Below, one piece after another: positions 23,460-34,999 of a stretch of DNA of 64,000 bases. A program made the translations under genes and the position numbers. Source of the stretch: Nectonema munidae. Its lineage: Eukaryota > Nematomorpha > Nectonematoida > Nectonematidae. The stretch covers positions 434,001 to 498,000 of the forward strand of contig JAUIRK010000673.1 in assembly GCA_030549495.1 (NCBI GenBank), given 5' to 3'. Positions within the stretch are counted from its first letter, which is position 1; every line of letters begins with the position of its first letter. The notes under the pieces are model-generated. The model was not told the DNA's origin and did no database searches. It saw only the letters and a program-made list of their open reading frames with translations.

Positions 23460-26400
23460 TTATTACATTTTAGCATAGGCATTTTAGCCACCCCTCAACT
23501 AAAATTTGCTAAATTTTAAACTTATTTTCTTTTCACTTTTAAATCGTTAGCTGCATCTTTTGATACTATTTTCATGGTAGTTGAGTGACACTCTCATGTC
23601 AATCAAAATCAAATGTACATTTTTTTCAAAATTTTTTTATATTATAATGTCTATAACTTATAACTTAATGTTTATATTAAATACAATCTTGAAAATTTTT
23701 AATCAAATATATATTTGAACACATAACACTTATATATACATATTTTTCCAATAGACATTGAAATTTAGTAGCAAATGTCAATCAAGCATTTGATTGATGA
23801 TAAATTTACTTACGAAAACATTCATTAAAATTTTAAATAAAATTAATTTTTTATACCAAATCGACCATGTTGATTTCATTTCTCAACTTAGTTTTCACTA
23901 TTAGAGTGTGAAAATTTATGAAAGTGTCAATCAAATTTGATGCTGAAAATTATGCCAAAAATATACAAATTTTAAATAAAATAAATATTTTTATAAAAAA
24001 TCAATCATGCTGATTTTATTTCCTTACTCAATATTTGCGAGCCTCAATGGTTGTTAGGGTGTACCTCTCAGCTCAACAATTGAAGGTCAGGGGTTCGATC
24101 TCCAAGGCTCCCAACTCTAAAAACAAATTCACAAAAACTGTCATTAACCATCTTAAGCATACTGCGAGCATATAGCCTTACGGCTGAAAGTGCTTTGATA
24201 TCTCAAACCAACCAAACCAATCAACTCAATATTTGCACTTATTTGGTCAAAATGTCTAAAAGTAAAAATCAATTTTGCTATTTACATCTCAAATTTTTCT
24301 CCCAGAATATTATTCGAATTTAAAATAAACTTATTTTTTATACCAAATCGACAACGCTGATCAAATTTCTCTACTCAGTTTTCGTTATTAAGGCGCAAAA
24401 ATTTATGCTCAATTAAATTTGCGATTTTTGACCGAAAATTATGTCCAAGAATATTAATCAAATTTTAAATAAATATATATTTTTATACTAAATCAACCAT
24501 ACCAAATTCATTTCCGTAGACAATATTTGTAATTAGAGTGTGAAAAATTCTGAAAGTGTTAATAAAATTTATGGTTTATGCCTGAAAATTATAAGTATAA
24601 ACATTACTCAAATAAAAAAAATACATATTTTTATACTAAATCAAACATGCCAATTTAAATTCGGGAGTCATTTTTTGAAATTTCGTTTTCAAAATGTCTA
24701 CAGGTGTAAATCAATTTTGTGGTTTACATCTGAAACTCAACGAATATTAATTAAATTTTAAACTAAATATATTTTTTATTCTTATTTTTTATTACGATGT
24801 TTCCTTCATCTCGGGACTTAGTTTTCGCAATTAGGGTGCATGAATGTGTGGAATTATCAATCAAATTTGATATTTTAGAAAAAAACAAATTCTTAAAAAA
24901 ACCTTATTTTCTCAAAAATGTCAAATCAAAAAATTCACTTTTCATTGAGAATCACTATTAAAATTTTGATTTAGGATAAAATTCTTACTGTAAATATCCC
25001 TCAAATTTAATATAATTTTTTGATACAATATCATCTATGTTTTTCATTTCTATACTTCTTTTTTGACAGTGTAAAAATGGGTGAAAGTATCAATCAAATT
25101 GGCGAAAATAATTTTTTTCCAAAAAATCATTTGTCATGTTTGTTCTAACAATCTTTATTTATTATAGTTCAAAAGTATGCGAGAAGTAAGGAAACTAAAG
25201 AACATTGAAATGAGGCGTGTTATCTTAAGAAAAATGAAATAGAAACACGTTTAATAAAGTGCTTTTATATCGTCGATATAGTAATCCTTTCTGGAGCTAT
25301 ATAGTTATAAGAAACAAGAATGTAACTTGTCTATATGGAAGATATACCTTTTTCCAATGAAATAGGGGTTAGTGTAAAAATCTACTATTTAAATTTTCAA
25401 AAAACATCTTGAACGTAAAAGAAGATCGCACATTATGAATTAAAAATCTTTAAACCTTTATCTTATAATATTTCAAACATCAATTGACTAAAAATGTGAT
25501 CTAAAATTTTCAAACATTTAGACTTACCATAACTATGACAGATACAAATAGGTGAAGATATAACTCTTCTCAAAAATGTTTTGATCGTGAAAAAGAAGAT
25601 TCTCCTTTGGGAAGTTAAAATCTTTTAACCTTTATCTAATTTGTTAATATTTTAATCATTATTGACTAAAAAAGTGATAAGTTAGAGTTGGACATCAATA
25701 TGTAAAGATATAGCTTTTCTTAAAAAATTTTAATAAACGTGAAGCAAATTTGACTTTTTTTCCTTCGATGTGAATGTGTAAATATTTTAGAGGTGGAAAC
25801 GTTTTTGTAATTGAAAAAAGAGGATTATAAATGGATTCACCAAGAACAGGAATTTAGGATTGGCTAGTAAATATTCCGAGTGTTATTTGTTCATAACAAC
25901 TGAAATACAACACATGATCTCTGAAAAGGTTATTTCTAACATAGATTGCGCAAAATGTATTTCTGATAAAAGTAGAGCAACCAAGAAAGAATTAATTTAG
26001 AATTAAAAAAATGAAGTAGGCAAGAAGCTGAGAGGGTATTTGTAAGCAAAACAATAGAGGATTTTACAACAATTTTCATAAAAATTTTATTGCTAAATTT
26101 ATTTTTATCATTAAATATATTATAATATAAATAACCCATCTATAGATTTATTATTGAAATTTTTTTATGAGAATTAAAAGTTTTAGCTTTTATCTAACAT
26201 GATCTCAGGTCGCTTTGTTTAGAAATTTGGTCCCATTCCTATTTATGAGATGAATAAAATCATTATTATATCAAGAAAAAAAATTATTTTATCTCTTGTG
26301 CTTAAATATATAAAAGTCAAAGTAGTGTTGAAACTATTTTAACCCCATTGAATTGTAGTTTTCATTACATGTGACATAATGTCATGATGAAATATAGAAA
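23460..26400 (+). repeat. copy B of the satellite-bearing repeat module
   Basis: It starts with GGCATTTTAGCCACCCCTCA and a leader containing CGTTAGCTGCATCTTTTGAT, shared with 59.55 kb and, inverted, with 45.4 kb. About eight diverged ~150-bp monomers follow (about 23790-25130), marked by CAATCAAATTTG and AATCGACCATG-like words. A unique-sequence tail (25.7-26.4 kb) repeats at 16.9-17.4 kb and, inverted, at 44.1-45.0 kb; a landmark is TGGACATCAATATGTAAAGA. A young SINE interrupts the array at 24039. No protein was recognised. Confidence 0.7.
24039..24223 (+). mobile_element. tRNA-derived SINE (family 1), intact, 13-bp target duplication
   Basis: It has an A-box-like GGTTGTTAGGGTGTACC and a B-box GGGGTTCGATCTCC, then a body with CATATAGCCTTACGGCTGAA and a short CAAACCAACCAAACCAA tail. 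The flanking ACTCAATATTTGC is perfect at 24026-24038 and 24224-24236. It landed inside a satellite monomer of the copy-B module. The exact duplication suggests a recent insertion. Confidence 0.9.
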
Positions 26401-27239
26401 TGTCTTTGCTAAATGGGACGAAAATTATAAAAAATATCTGACCACAAATTAACCAAAATTAGACTGTAACCGCAATTTAAATTTTGAGTGACAAAAGTAT
26501 TTTTACAATCAAATTGAGCATGTTAGACGTATCAAGTCAAACCTGAATGCTAAAAAACATAGATTTCAAAACATTGAACCATAACAAAATGTTTAAGAAA
26601 TAAGAACTATTTGCATTAGAATAATTTTCCTTTTTTTAAATCACCGAAATGTTACTGAATAATTATGAGATAAAAAAGAGGCAATAAAAGAGACAGACAA
26701 AATCTATACAAATTTCATTGGAATTGGATTCGAGGATACTTTTAATTCAATAAGAAAAATAAGACGACTTTGAATTGATTAAAGCTAAACTTATTCAGAG
26801 ATAAATCTAGTACTTCTTATTACCACAGTAAACACCTTAAAAACATTAAAAACTTTCTGAGTATAGCTACAGTCTTTTGCATACTCCATTCAAAGTATTT
26901 TAGCAAAAAGAAGAGAAATGGTAAAAATATTTGAAACTATGGGAGGCAATCTAAATTAGAAAACAAAAAACTGTCAACTAAATACGGAGAACATAAGTTA
27001 TATAAATTTGAATTTCACAAAACTAACTTGGCTTAAACAATAAAAGCAGTTAATTAGATTACAAAAATTTTAAATTATTTAGTCAATAGGGGAAAATTAA
27101 AAGATTCGTTTTTTACTTTTCAAGTATTCACCGAAGGCGTGCGTATCTTTGTTCATGGTTTGAGTGAAGTATTATAAAAAAATTATTACCAATAGTTTGT
27201 AAATGAACTATTCAATGAAAGTCAATGGAAAAAACTTAC
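26400..27239. other. AT-rich spacer, nothing recognised
   Basis: No long frame or repeat ends were seen. It may continue the tail of the copy-B module, whose right end I could not fix. Confidence 0.4.
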
Positions 27240-27341
27240 CAGGACAAGAAGAAATTTTGCTACAATAATTGGCAATACTGGATATGTTTTCTCTTCTCAT
27301 ATGGATTCGGAAACCTTCGTAGATCATCGTGAATTGTGATC
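27240..27341 (-). CDS. candidate exon with FLYWCH-like zinc finger
   Basis: A strong acceptor (CTATTTTTACAG) before 27341 and a consensus donor (CTG|GTAAGT) after 27240 frame 102 bp. Only one phase is open; it reads SQFTMIYEGFRIHMRRENIS, then SIANYCSKISSCP. The spacing Y-G-F/Y ... C-x5-C resembles the first half of a FLYWCH zinc finger, a DNA-binding module of nuclear factors that is also found in MULE-type transposases. The usual Trp before the first Cys is absent here. Incoming and outgoing phases are both 1. The exon at 28153-28363 on the same strand may belong to the same gene, but another exon would be needed to connect the phases. Confidence 0.4.
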
Positions 27342-27759
27342 CTGTAAAAATAGAAAACTCTTAAAAAAATAATAAAATAAAAGTTACGATAATTTATTTT
27401 GTCGTAGAAGTGCGAGGTAAGAATTTGAAAAGCAAGAGTTTTGTGAAAAGTATGAGTGGTGTAAAATTTGGAGATATAATAACGAGAGCCAAGTAAGATG
27501 TGATCAAGACGCAATAGTTTAACTAAAAAATCAGTACAAAAGCGATGGAAATGTTTTTTGATTGATGAGTTAAATTTAGAGTTAGAAGATGGAAGGAGTA
27601 AATCGGGGTTTATAAATAATGATTTTGAAGAAGTGAGAGAAAAGACCAAAGAAGTTTATGTCATATGTTTGAGTTATAGCTTCGTCGAGGAAGGGCCTTC
27701 GCTGACGATGGGCCTAGAACCTAAATTATTCGTTATTGTAACTATTACCATCTTTTTTT

Positions 27760-27900
27760 CCAGTGAAATGCCAAAGCTGAGTCCAAAAATGAAACCAACA
27801 TCTTCAATTTTGTATAAAAACAGATATTTTAATTAAATTTCAAAAATATTTAATCAGACTTTAGACGTAAATCGCATATTTGATTTTTGATGTGTATTTA
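27760..27900 (-). repeat. single monomer of the ~150-bp satellite, inverted
   Basis: Reversed, it reads GATGTTGGTTTCATTTTTGG and then ATCAAATATGCGATTTACGT, matching monomers of the arrays at 24 kb and 60 kb. Confidence 0.55.
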
Positions 27901-28152
27901 TCAAATTCAAAGACACCAAGCTGTTGAGGATAACACAACACGACAAAATCGATAGGGACATATATGTCACATTAATTTTTTCAAACAGACTGAATCTATA
28001 TTTAATTTTTTGCTAATATAAAATTTTGGAAATTTTATTGAAAAATAAATAAATTTCACACAAAAATTTGTTAAAATTGGTTACTTCAGCAAAAATGTGA
28101 TATGGAGCTGAAAAGTCACTTTCCGAATTAAATTTAGGCAAATTTATCTTAC

Positions 28153-28363
28153 TCCATTTTTGGAAAAAAGGAATACATAGGAACGACTTCCTCTTTCTTT
28201 CAATTTGAATTTAAACAAAAGGGCAAAACGTGAAATAAAAGCCTGTGCATTAATGTCAACTTCAAGAATTTGAATTTCTTCTTCTCCATTTTCTAAATCC
28301 ATTTCAATAAATTGCTCGTCTTTATAATCCAACAACAAATCATTCCCATCATCTTTCTGTTTA
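28153..28363 (-). CDS. candidate host exon, acidic then basic, unknown
   Basis: An acceptor TTTTGCCTGATTCAG ends at 28364, and a donor GTAAGA follows 28153. The single open phase reads KQKDDGNDLLLDYKDEQFIE, MDLENGEEEIQILEVDINAQ, then FALLFKFKLKERGSRSYVFL. The clear acidic-to-basic organisation and both splice sites argue for a real exon. It takes one base in and leaves phase 0. No family was recognised; it may be upstream of the FLYWCH-like exon. Confidence 0.4.
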
Positions 28364-29430
28364 CTGAATCAGGCAAAAAACATTCTTCTTTAGCAATAAA
28401 ATTTCAATACGAGGCATAAACAAAGCTTTTACAAAAATTTAGGCAAATAAATAACTGTTAACAAAAATAACTTTTGAAGAAATCGATTGTCAAAAATCAA
28501 ATGGACATCACTTTTGGATAAAAATTACGTAAAGATCAAAAGGCGATCAAAGATATTTTCTGTTAGTAAATGTAGACATCACATGATAAATGCAGACATA
28601 TATTTCATATGAAATTTCCATAATTAGCAAGAGAGCTCAAAAGACAGACAGATGGTATATAATGATATTATATTTATCTTCTTTTTGATAGTATAGAAAA
28701 TTACACATTATAATGAATTTTTTGCTAATTTTCTGCATTCTAAGTTCTGGAAATGAAATTGTTGAAACTATTGATCATGAAACTATTTTAAAACAATTTG
28801 CATATAAAAAAGCTAGGATTTTTTTTCTAAAAAGTATGTGTGAAAGTGCTTTATTTGTAATAAAATATATAAATTGCTTATCAAGCGTTACTAGCACTAG
28901 CTTTTTTTTATTCATTTTATTTCTTGGTTAATAAAGACGAGTATACTGCAAGAAATATCATAGGTATATTTTTACTCTTGTAGAGTAGCAGCCCCGCTAT
29001 CGGTTATATAATTGGGACGCGTAATTATTAGCCCAGACACTGGTTTTCACACGTCTTCATCTTCTTGAAATTTCAGAAGATAGTGAACAAAAATTTCGAG
29101 GGGTTGAATTTATATTTTTTTCAAAACCGCAATGTGATCCTATCATTAGTAGATAAAGTAGGTCTTGAAACATCATGGAAAACAAGAATTATAAAAATTT
29201 ATTGAAGCATATTTTGCGGAATTCAAATTGAACTTTCATATATATCTGTAATTTTAATTTAAAAGAATAATAAAGTCTTTCAAAAAATGAAATGGAGTTA
29301 TCAGCTTTTTATTTCTACACTTTAAATACTGTTTTTAACTATATAAACTATCGTAGGTTTGAAAATAATGACTTTTTGTTGTAAAAGAAGGACGTTTAGA
29401 TCTGCTTAATAATTTTGTCAAAATGGATTT
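28364..29430. other. AT-rich spacer, no gene supported
   Basis: A 72-codon plus-strand frame (28713-28931) begins with a hydrophobic MNFLLIFCILSS stretch that resembles a signal peptide. It has no splice or homology support. Confidence 0.35.
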
Positions 29431-31660
29431 ATGGTGGTTCTCAAATCCATATACCAAATGGGAAGCTTCTAAAACTAACTCTTCATTTTTTTCAACACCT
29501 TGAGAATGAGAAGGGAGATTTGGATGTTTGGCTTATTTTTACTTTGAATCAATTCTTGTATTTGATCATTTGAGACATTTTTCAATATTAGGAGTATACG
29601 TTAGATCTATCAATTCACACCAAGTTTCAGCTTCCCAGTTTATTTTAGGATTTTTTTTCTCTACTTTAACCTGATCATTATTTCTAAAGTACAAAATTTC
29701 GAAACATTTAAAATATATTATTAAAAAACAAAAGTTTACCTCTTTCTAAGTTCTAAAATTTTATCAAATGCAACACTTCTATAATGCTGTTATCATCACT
29801 TTTGCCCATTGAATAAAGAAATTTTCCTGGAAGCAAACAAAAGCATTTATTTGTAAATTTTATTGAACGATGCGTATAACATCTTCATAAGGAAGTCTTG
29901 AAGTTTCGAAGGAAATTTTATCTTGAACCATGCTGGAGCATAAATCTGTACAATATAGTATACAAGTTTTTTTTAATTTTTACTCGCTGATAATTCTCTT
30001 GTATATATTGCAAGAAGTCTTATTGCGAGAGTCAACCACCTTGAATTGTTCACAAGACCTATTTTACAACCAAACCATCTTTCGTTAACTTTTCCTAGTC
30101 CTATACCTCTGCTATACTCAATCAAAAGACGTTGATCATGACTGAGATCGGCTAGTTCATTTTCTTGAAACAACTTTTTTACAACCAGAGGAGATTCTAT
30201 TACTTTAAAATTTATTTCAGCTTCGTGTTGTATGTTTTCACAACACTTTTGACCCATTTCGCCCATATATTTTTTGGACTAACTGTTACGCCATCTAGAT
30301 ATTTGAAGAGAGCCCTGAATGAAAGTTCTGTTTGATGAAGATTGCAACCAATAGTGTGAAGATTTCTTCTTAACATTTTTTCATGTTTCACGACTAAGCC
30401 ATTTTTCCAACCTGTATTGGTTGCAGTATTATCTAAAATAATGGCGCATAAACTTTTATACTCTTTTAACACATTAAGTGTTTCCTTAGCAAGAATTTCT
30501 CTAGTTGCACCAATTAAAGGAGCAGTTCTATGAGTAAGATATTTTCCTTGAGACTCTCCATCTTCAACTGTAAAGTTTAAATGGTGTTCTTTTATTACAT
30601 CTCTTTATTTTATCTTCATCTTCGAATTTTTCTATAAATGGTAAGGTTTTATCGTCAATTTTTCCATCAACGCCAATACAGAAAAACTTGTTTTTTGGTT
30701 TCATTCATCATATTTTTACCTTTACTTTGGCTCTATCTATTTTACTTTTATCAACTAATATATCTTGAACTTTAACTTCTTCTTTCAATAAATGTTTTGT
30801 CATTGAATAAAGCCTTTACTAAAGCTGCTCCTAAATTGGAAGAACAATCGTGCCTTTCAAGTTCCATTGCATATCTTGGTAATTTCGCGAGATTATAGCT
30901 TTCTTTTATATTTATATCAGAATTCCAATCTTCTTCTTCGTCCTAAATTATAATAAAATTAATAATTTTATTAAGGTTACAAATTATTAATGTTTTACCT
31001 GAGAAATAGGTGTGTGAGATAATGATTGACTTTCTTCATTAAATTCTTCAAAATTTTTTGGTAGTATATTACTTTTTTTAAACTTCTTTTCATTTTTCTT
31101 GAAGCATTTATATCAATAGAAGACATTTGAAAATTACCTTTTGGTCCCACTTTATTTCTTTGATCGCGAAAGTACAATCTTTCTTCAATTGGAATCTTTG
31201 CCTCAGAAAGATAGACACATAAAATGTACAATGTGCTTTTTACAGTTAACTCTAGAATCATTGCAATGTAGAGTGTTCAAAGTGCATCAACACGATGATA
31301 AATCAAAGAGACTATTTTTTTATTTAAATTACTTTTCACACCGATTTTAGCATGTTTTTGATTTATTTATTTCACATTTGTCAATAAATTGTTAACTATC
31401 CTTATTACGGATTTATCATTAATCAAAGTAAGTTGGATTTACTGAACTCCAAAAGTATTTTAGTACAGTGCAAATTTTTTCAACAATTGAACAAAAATCA
31501 AAATTAGGAAAAGTATAAGTGAGAAATAGTAATATTGAATAACTTCTAAACAAGTGCTTGGATGCGTTAATGATATATCACTTGGACCACCACCGAATTT
31601 TTCTTCGCTCTTCTTCCGAGTAAGAGGTTTCTTTATTTTAGCCATTTTAAAATTATATAC
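29430..31660 (-). pseudogene. copy 2 of an uncharacterised hAT-like protein family, with an intron
   Basis: Minus-strand blocks in order: IPIEERLYFRDQRNKVGPKG; KKSNILPKNFEEFNEESQSL then, across an inferred 56-bp intron (30998-30943, CAG|GTAAAAC to AATTTAG|GAC), DEEEDWNSDINIKESYNLAK; LERHDCSSNLGAALVKALFN; AIILDNTATNTGWKNGLVVK; IGCNLHQTELSFRALFKYLD; LADLSHDQRLLIEYSRG; LVNNSRWLTLAIRLLAIYTR; IYAPAWFKIKF; WEAETWCELIDL. Each has a counterpart in copy 1 at 61.9-64.0 kb. The D-N-T-x-x-N-T-G and C-N-L-H-Q-T-E-L segments resemble the hAT RNase H-like core (inference). Several frameshifts make it a pseudogene. Confidence 0.7.
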
Positions 31661-32710
31661 TGAAGTTATAGACTGAAACGCATATAAAAAATGAAAATTA
31701 TTGAAAAAAACATTCATTTGCGGAAGAAATACAATTTTAATATAAAATTTTTTTATTATTTTTTAATTGTATGCATAAAATACAACTGCTGTTTGTAGGA
31801 TCCTAGTGTGGTTTTGAAATGGACCAACCCTTCCAAGTTCTTGAGGTTTTGGAAGATATATATCTCAATTTTAGTTGCGTAGATTTATGACATCCCTACG
31901 GATACCTTGTTTATCCCCTTCTCATACTCTTGTTCTGATTTTCATGAAGTCATATCTCAAATTATCTACCTTTACTGAAGACTCCTGAATAGCAAGATCA
32001 TCTTTGTAAATAGGTTTTTCTTTTATTTTAAATAATAAACTCTAAACCCTTATAAGAAAGAAGATTTCCTATTGCTTCAGATTTAATGTATATAGTCGCA
32101 TAAGATGGCACCCACGAGACTGAATTAATGGAAAAAGTATGCTAGTTGTCGTTGTAAGCTTAATCACGCTTTACCTAATTAGAGTATTTCTTTAACATCA
32201 TTTTTACATTAATTGATATCCATTCCAACCATATGTCTTGTTTCATTATAGAAATCAATAATGTTATTTTAGGCACATTAAAATAGTATGATTGACATTT
32301 AATCTTTATTAATACTATATCTAGATATTTTAATCACTGCTATTTATGAAACTTAGTGATGAATTCAGGCACAGTTTCTCTAATAACCTACATATAAAAA
32401 GGGAGTTTATTGTTTGACGCAAATATTTTATAGAGCCTAAGTGTAGTATGTCTGACATATTAACGAGATTATAACTTTTAGTCTAACAATGAACTTAATG
32501 TTTCATGTGAGCTCTCTTTTTGCTGATGACTAACCAACTCCATTGAAGTCACAGTGCAAAAAGTGGCAATATACTTCATCTTACTCCTCCAAAAGCTTAG
32601 AAAAAGAAGTAAGTTATGTCTTTTTTAATTATTATTAATCTCAAAAGAGTAGGTATATTGCCAGAATACTTTTGCATCTAAAAAATTTTAATAAGAGATA
32701 AAAAGCTTTG
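31660..32710. other. spacer, no gene supported
   Basis: A minus-strand Met at about 31643, just left of this stretch, opens KIKKPLTRKKSEEKFGGGPS, which may be the basic N-terminus of the copy-2 protein. The remainder is AT-rich with no recognised element. Confidence 0.35.
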
Positions 32711-33071
32711 TCAAATGCAAAACGCCTGCAAGATATAGTTGTTAGTCAAGTGAATTATTTTTGACGTTAGCAACCCATCCTTTCCGATACCTTCATCCTC
32801 CAGGAATGCCCATTCCAAGATCGAGGCGATCTTTTTATCATATTTAGAACCTCCAACGAACTGCATATTTATACCTTGATTTATATTCATCCGGGCTTGC
32901 TTTATTTGCACACAATAGCAAATAGCTGTTCAGTGGTTTGGTAAGTTCGAAGGGCACCATTCCTTCTCGTCCACGTTGTAGATGCAGACCGTTTGCCATA
33001 AGTTGGCTCATCTGCTCGTGACCAGTCATTTTGTCCAAGGGATATCTAGCAGTGTACATACAATTTGACAA
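32711..33071 (-). CDS. unidentified coding-like fragment in two frames
   Basis: The first minus-strand frame (33071-32844) reads ARYPLDKMTGHEQMSQLMAN, then GLHLQRGREGMVPFELTKPL and NSYLLLCANKASPDEYKSR. The protein-like reading then passes to another frame (FVGGSKYDKKIASILEWAFL, EDEGIGKDGLLTSKIIH). Codon content is better than in the flanks. An A-A-G|GTATAA then GCAG only 15 bases later is too short for an intron, so a frameshift is more likely. I do not recognise the protein; it could be a host pseudogene or part of a mobile element. Confidence 0.3.
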
Positions 33072-33214
33072 TTTTTGTAGACGTTGCTATATTTCCAGTA
33101 AGTTTGCATGATGTGTGTGCTCTATACAAATCTGCAGCTAATTTTTGTTTTCTTTTATTATTCTAACTTTTATACACAAATTATGTGATGAATAACTTAT
33201 CCACTCAAAGCTGC

Positions 33215-33425
33215 CTTGCCAAATGTGTTACGATGTTTTCCATTTTTTATTCATTACTTCTATTCCCAAATTATGTGATGTATAATTTTGTCTACTAAGA
33301 GTTACATGACAAATGATCCATTCGGAGAAATGCCGTTTGCTAAAACTTTTGTTTGCCCAATAATGACCATAGACTAAATGTTTGTTGGCTAAATGAATAT
33401 TATTCCAAATGTTCTTCGGCCAAAT
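33215..33425 (-). repeat. degenerate ~15-17-bp minisatellite
   Basis: Reversed, the stretch is a string of imperfect units such as CATTTAGCCAACAAA, CATTTGGCAAGGC and CATTTCTCCGAATGGA. An overlapping ~92-bp duplication places AAATTATGTGATG at about 33177 and 33269. The open minus-strand frame across it is a by-product. Confidence 0.6.
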
Positions 33426-33429
33426 ATTC

Positions 33430-33590
33430 AAGTCTCCATCTGCTTGGTTTACGATAGCCTCCAACCGTCCAGCTCGCGCCGGTTTCACCCCAAGCTTTGA
33501 TCGGGTGCCGTCTCCATGGGGCGCAAAGGCAGCTTGTCTACCAAGGGTCACCTTGACAGACTACTTGCGAAAATCACTTTCATCTGATAG
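33430..33590. other. GC-rich patch, open on both strands
   Basis: The minus frame reads RSKLGVKPARAGRLEAIVNQ; the plus frame reads RPARAGFTPSFDRVPSPWGA. The composition differs sharply from its flanks. I cannot tell an exon from repeat-derived sequence. Confidence 0.25.
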
Positions 33591-33914
33591 TTGATTCTCT
33601 ATTCTCCCTGTTTCAAGCTCTCGCGACACAGATGCAGCAGTTAGGACTTAAGGGCCAACAATATTATATAAAAAATTGTATATTTTATATATAGATATCC
33701 ATTAGTTTACAAGAATTTATTTTCCATATATAAAACTCCTTCAAAAATCATCCATCCAAAGCAATTCCATGTCAAATAGAAATTTTGGAGCGAAAAATAT
33801 CTTTTTCTTCTATTTTTTCTATTTTAAATAAATTTTTTATTATTTATTGCCATCACATTCTATTAGAAAGTATACAAATAAATATGATCAACACTTTAGT
33901 ACCACATAAAAAAA

Positions 33915-34970
33915 TGTACCAGTGTGCCACAAGGATCTGTTCTGCGTCCCTTGCTATTTAATATTTTCCTGAATGACCTCTTGAACATAGTTAGCTCTAA
34001 ACTAAAAGTGTTTGCCGATGATATTAAAATTTACAACGTGTCTAATTCTGCTGGTAAAGCTAGCTTGCAGAATGACTTAGCATCTTTCATTGGTGTAGTA
34101 GATGGGGAATGAAACTGAATCTAGACATGTGTACCGACCTACAAATTGGATTACAAAATGATAAATCATTCTTCATTGGAGGACATAAACATAAAAAAGT
34201 GGATACACAGAAAGATCTTCGTGTACTTGTCAATACTATTCTTGGTTCTAGAGAAAATATCTCTATGAGCGTGTCAAAGGCTTTCCAAGTTTTTCATAAA
34301 GTACATAAATGCTTGGCTTTGTTTGATGCCAACACAGCTCCACTTCTATATAAAACACTTATTAGACTGATTTTAGAGTTTGGAAACGTCATTGCTTATC
34401 CTTTTTATTCCTGTGATGCTGCAACCATTGAAAGAGTTCAAAGAACAATCACCAAAAAGATTCTTGGAATGAAACATTTTAAATATAAGGAAAGACTAAA
34501 AAGGTAACGGTAAAGTTACCTTGGGTGTGTTTTCATTGACAAGGCACTGATGTACCGCTTATGTCTAACTATGAAGAAATTGGTATCGATGAGGAATCGA
34601 ACCCCGAGATTTCCGTGCTGAGTCCATCATCTCAACCAACCTACCATACCACCCTAAAAAGGTTGAATTTGCCCTCGATGATGTACAGATTCAAAAGAAA
34701 TGATATGGTTACTGTATTCAATATCGCAAATGGTAATTTGAGAACAATTTCCCAAGTTTTACCAGAATTTTCTGAAAGATTGCAAAAATTTCACTCTTAG
34801 AAGTTAAGAGTCATTGCAAAAAGTAATTTTTGAAAAGATTTTTTCACAACGTATGATAAATGATTGGAATTCTTTGTCTGATTTCGTTGTTAATTCTCCG
34901 TCTTTAAATATTTTCAAGAAAAGGCTCGATAATTTTTGGAAAGAGGAAATGTGTGATCACGGTTAAATTT
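33915..34970 (+). mobile_element. 3' half of a CR1-like LINE, interrupted by a SINE
   Basis: Frames in order show MPQGSVLRPLLFNIFLNDLL, VFADDIKIYN (the F-A-D-D box), DLRVLVNTILGSRENISMSV and LYKTLIRLILEFGNVIAYPF. After the SINE come NLPSMMYRFKRNDMVTVFNI and a terminal SWNSLSDFVVNSPSLNIFK. This is the reverse transcriptase thumb and C-terminus of a CR1-type element. The 5' half is missing and one frameshift splits the first two frames. The sequence downstream to about 35.1 kb may be its 3' UTR. Confidence 0.8.
34506..34653 (-). mobile_element. tRNA-derived SINE (family 2) inside the CR1-like LINE
   Basis: On the minus strand it has a tRNA-like head with a B-box GGGGTTCGATTCC, preceded by GGTTGGTTGAGATGATGG. 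It is flanked by a perfect 10-bp CTAAAAAGGT (34496-34505 and 34654-34663). The LINE reads YKERLKR before it and KRLNLPSM after it, so it broke a continuous coding region. It differs from family 1. Confidence 0.8.
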
Positions 34971-34999
34971 TTTTTCTTTTCTATAAAAAATTATGCGAG

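Noticed and set aside
16080-26400. CRISPR-like array
   Set aside because: The repeats are ~150-bp tandem monomers with no unique spacers, in a eukaryotic context.
34506-34653. A tRNA gene
   Set aside because: The B-box is good, but the body is SINE-like and flanked by a target duplication, and no full cloverleaf is evident. The same reasoning applies at 24039.
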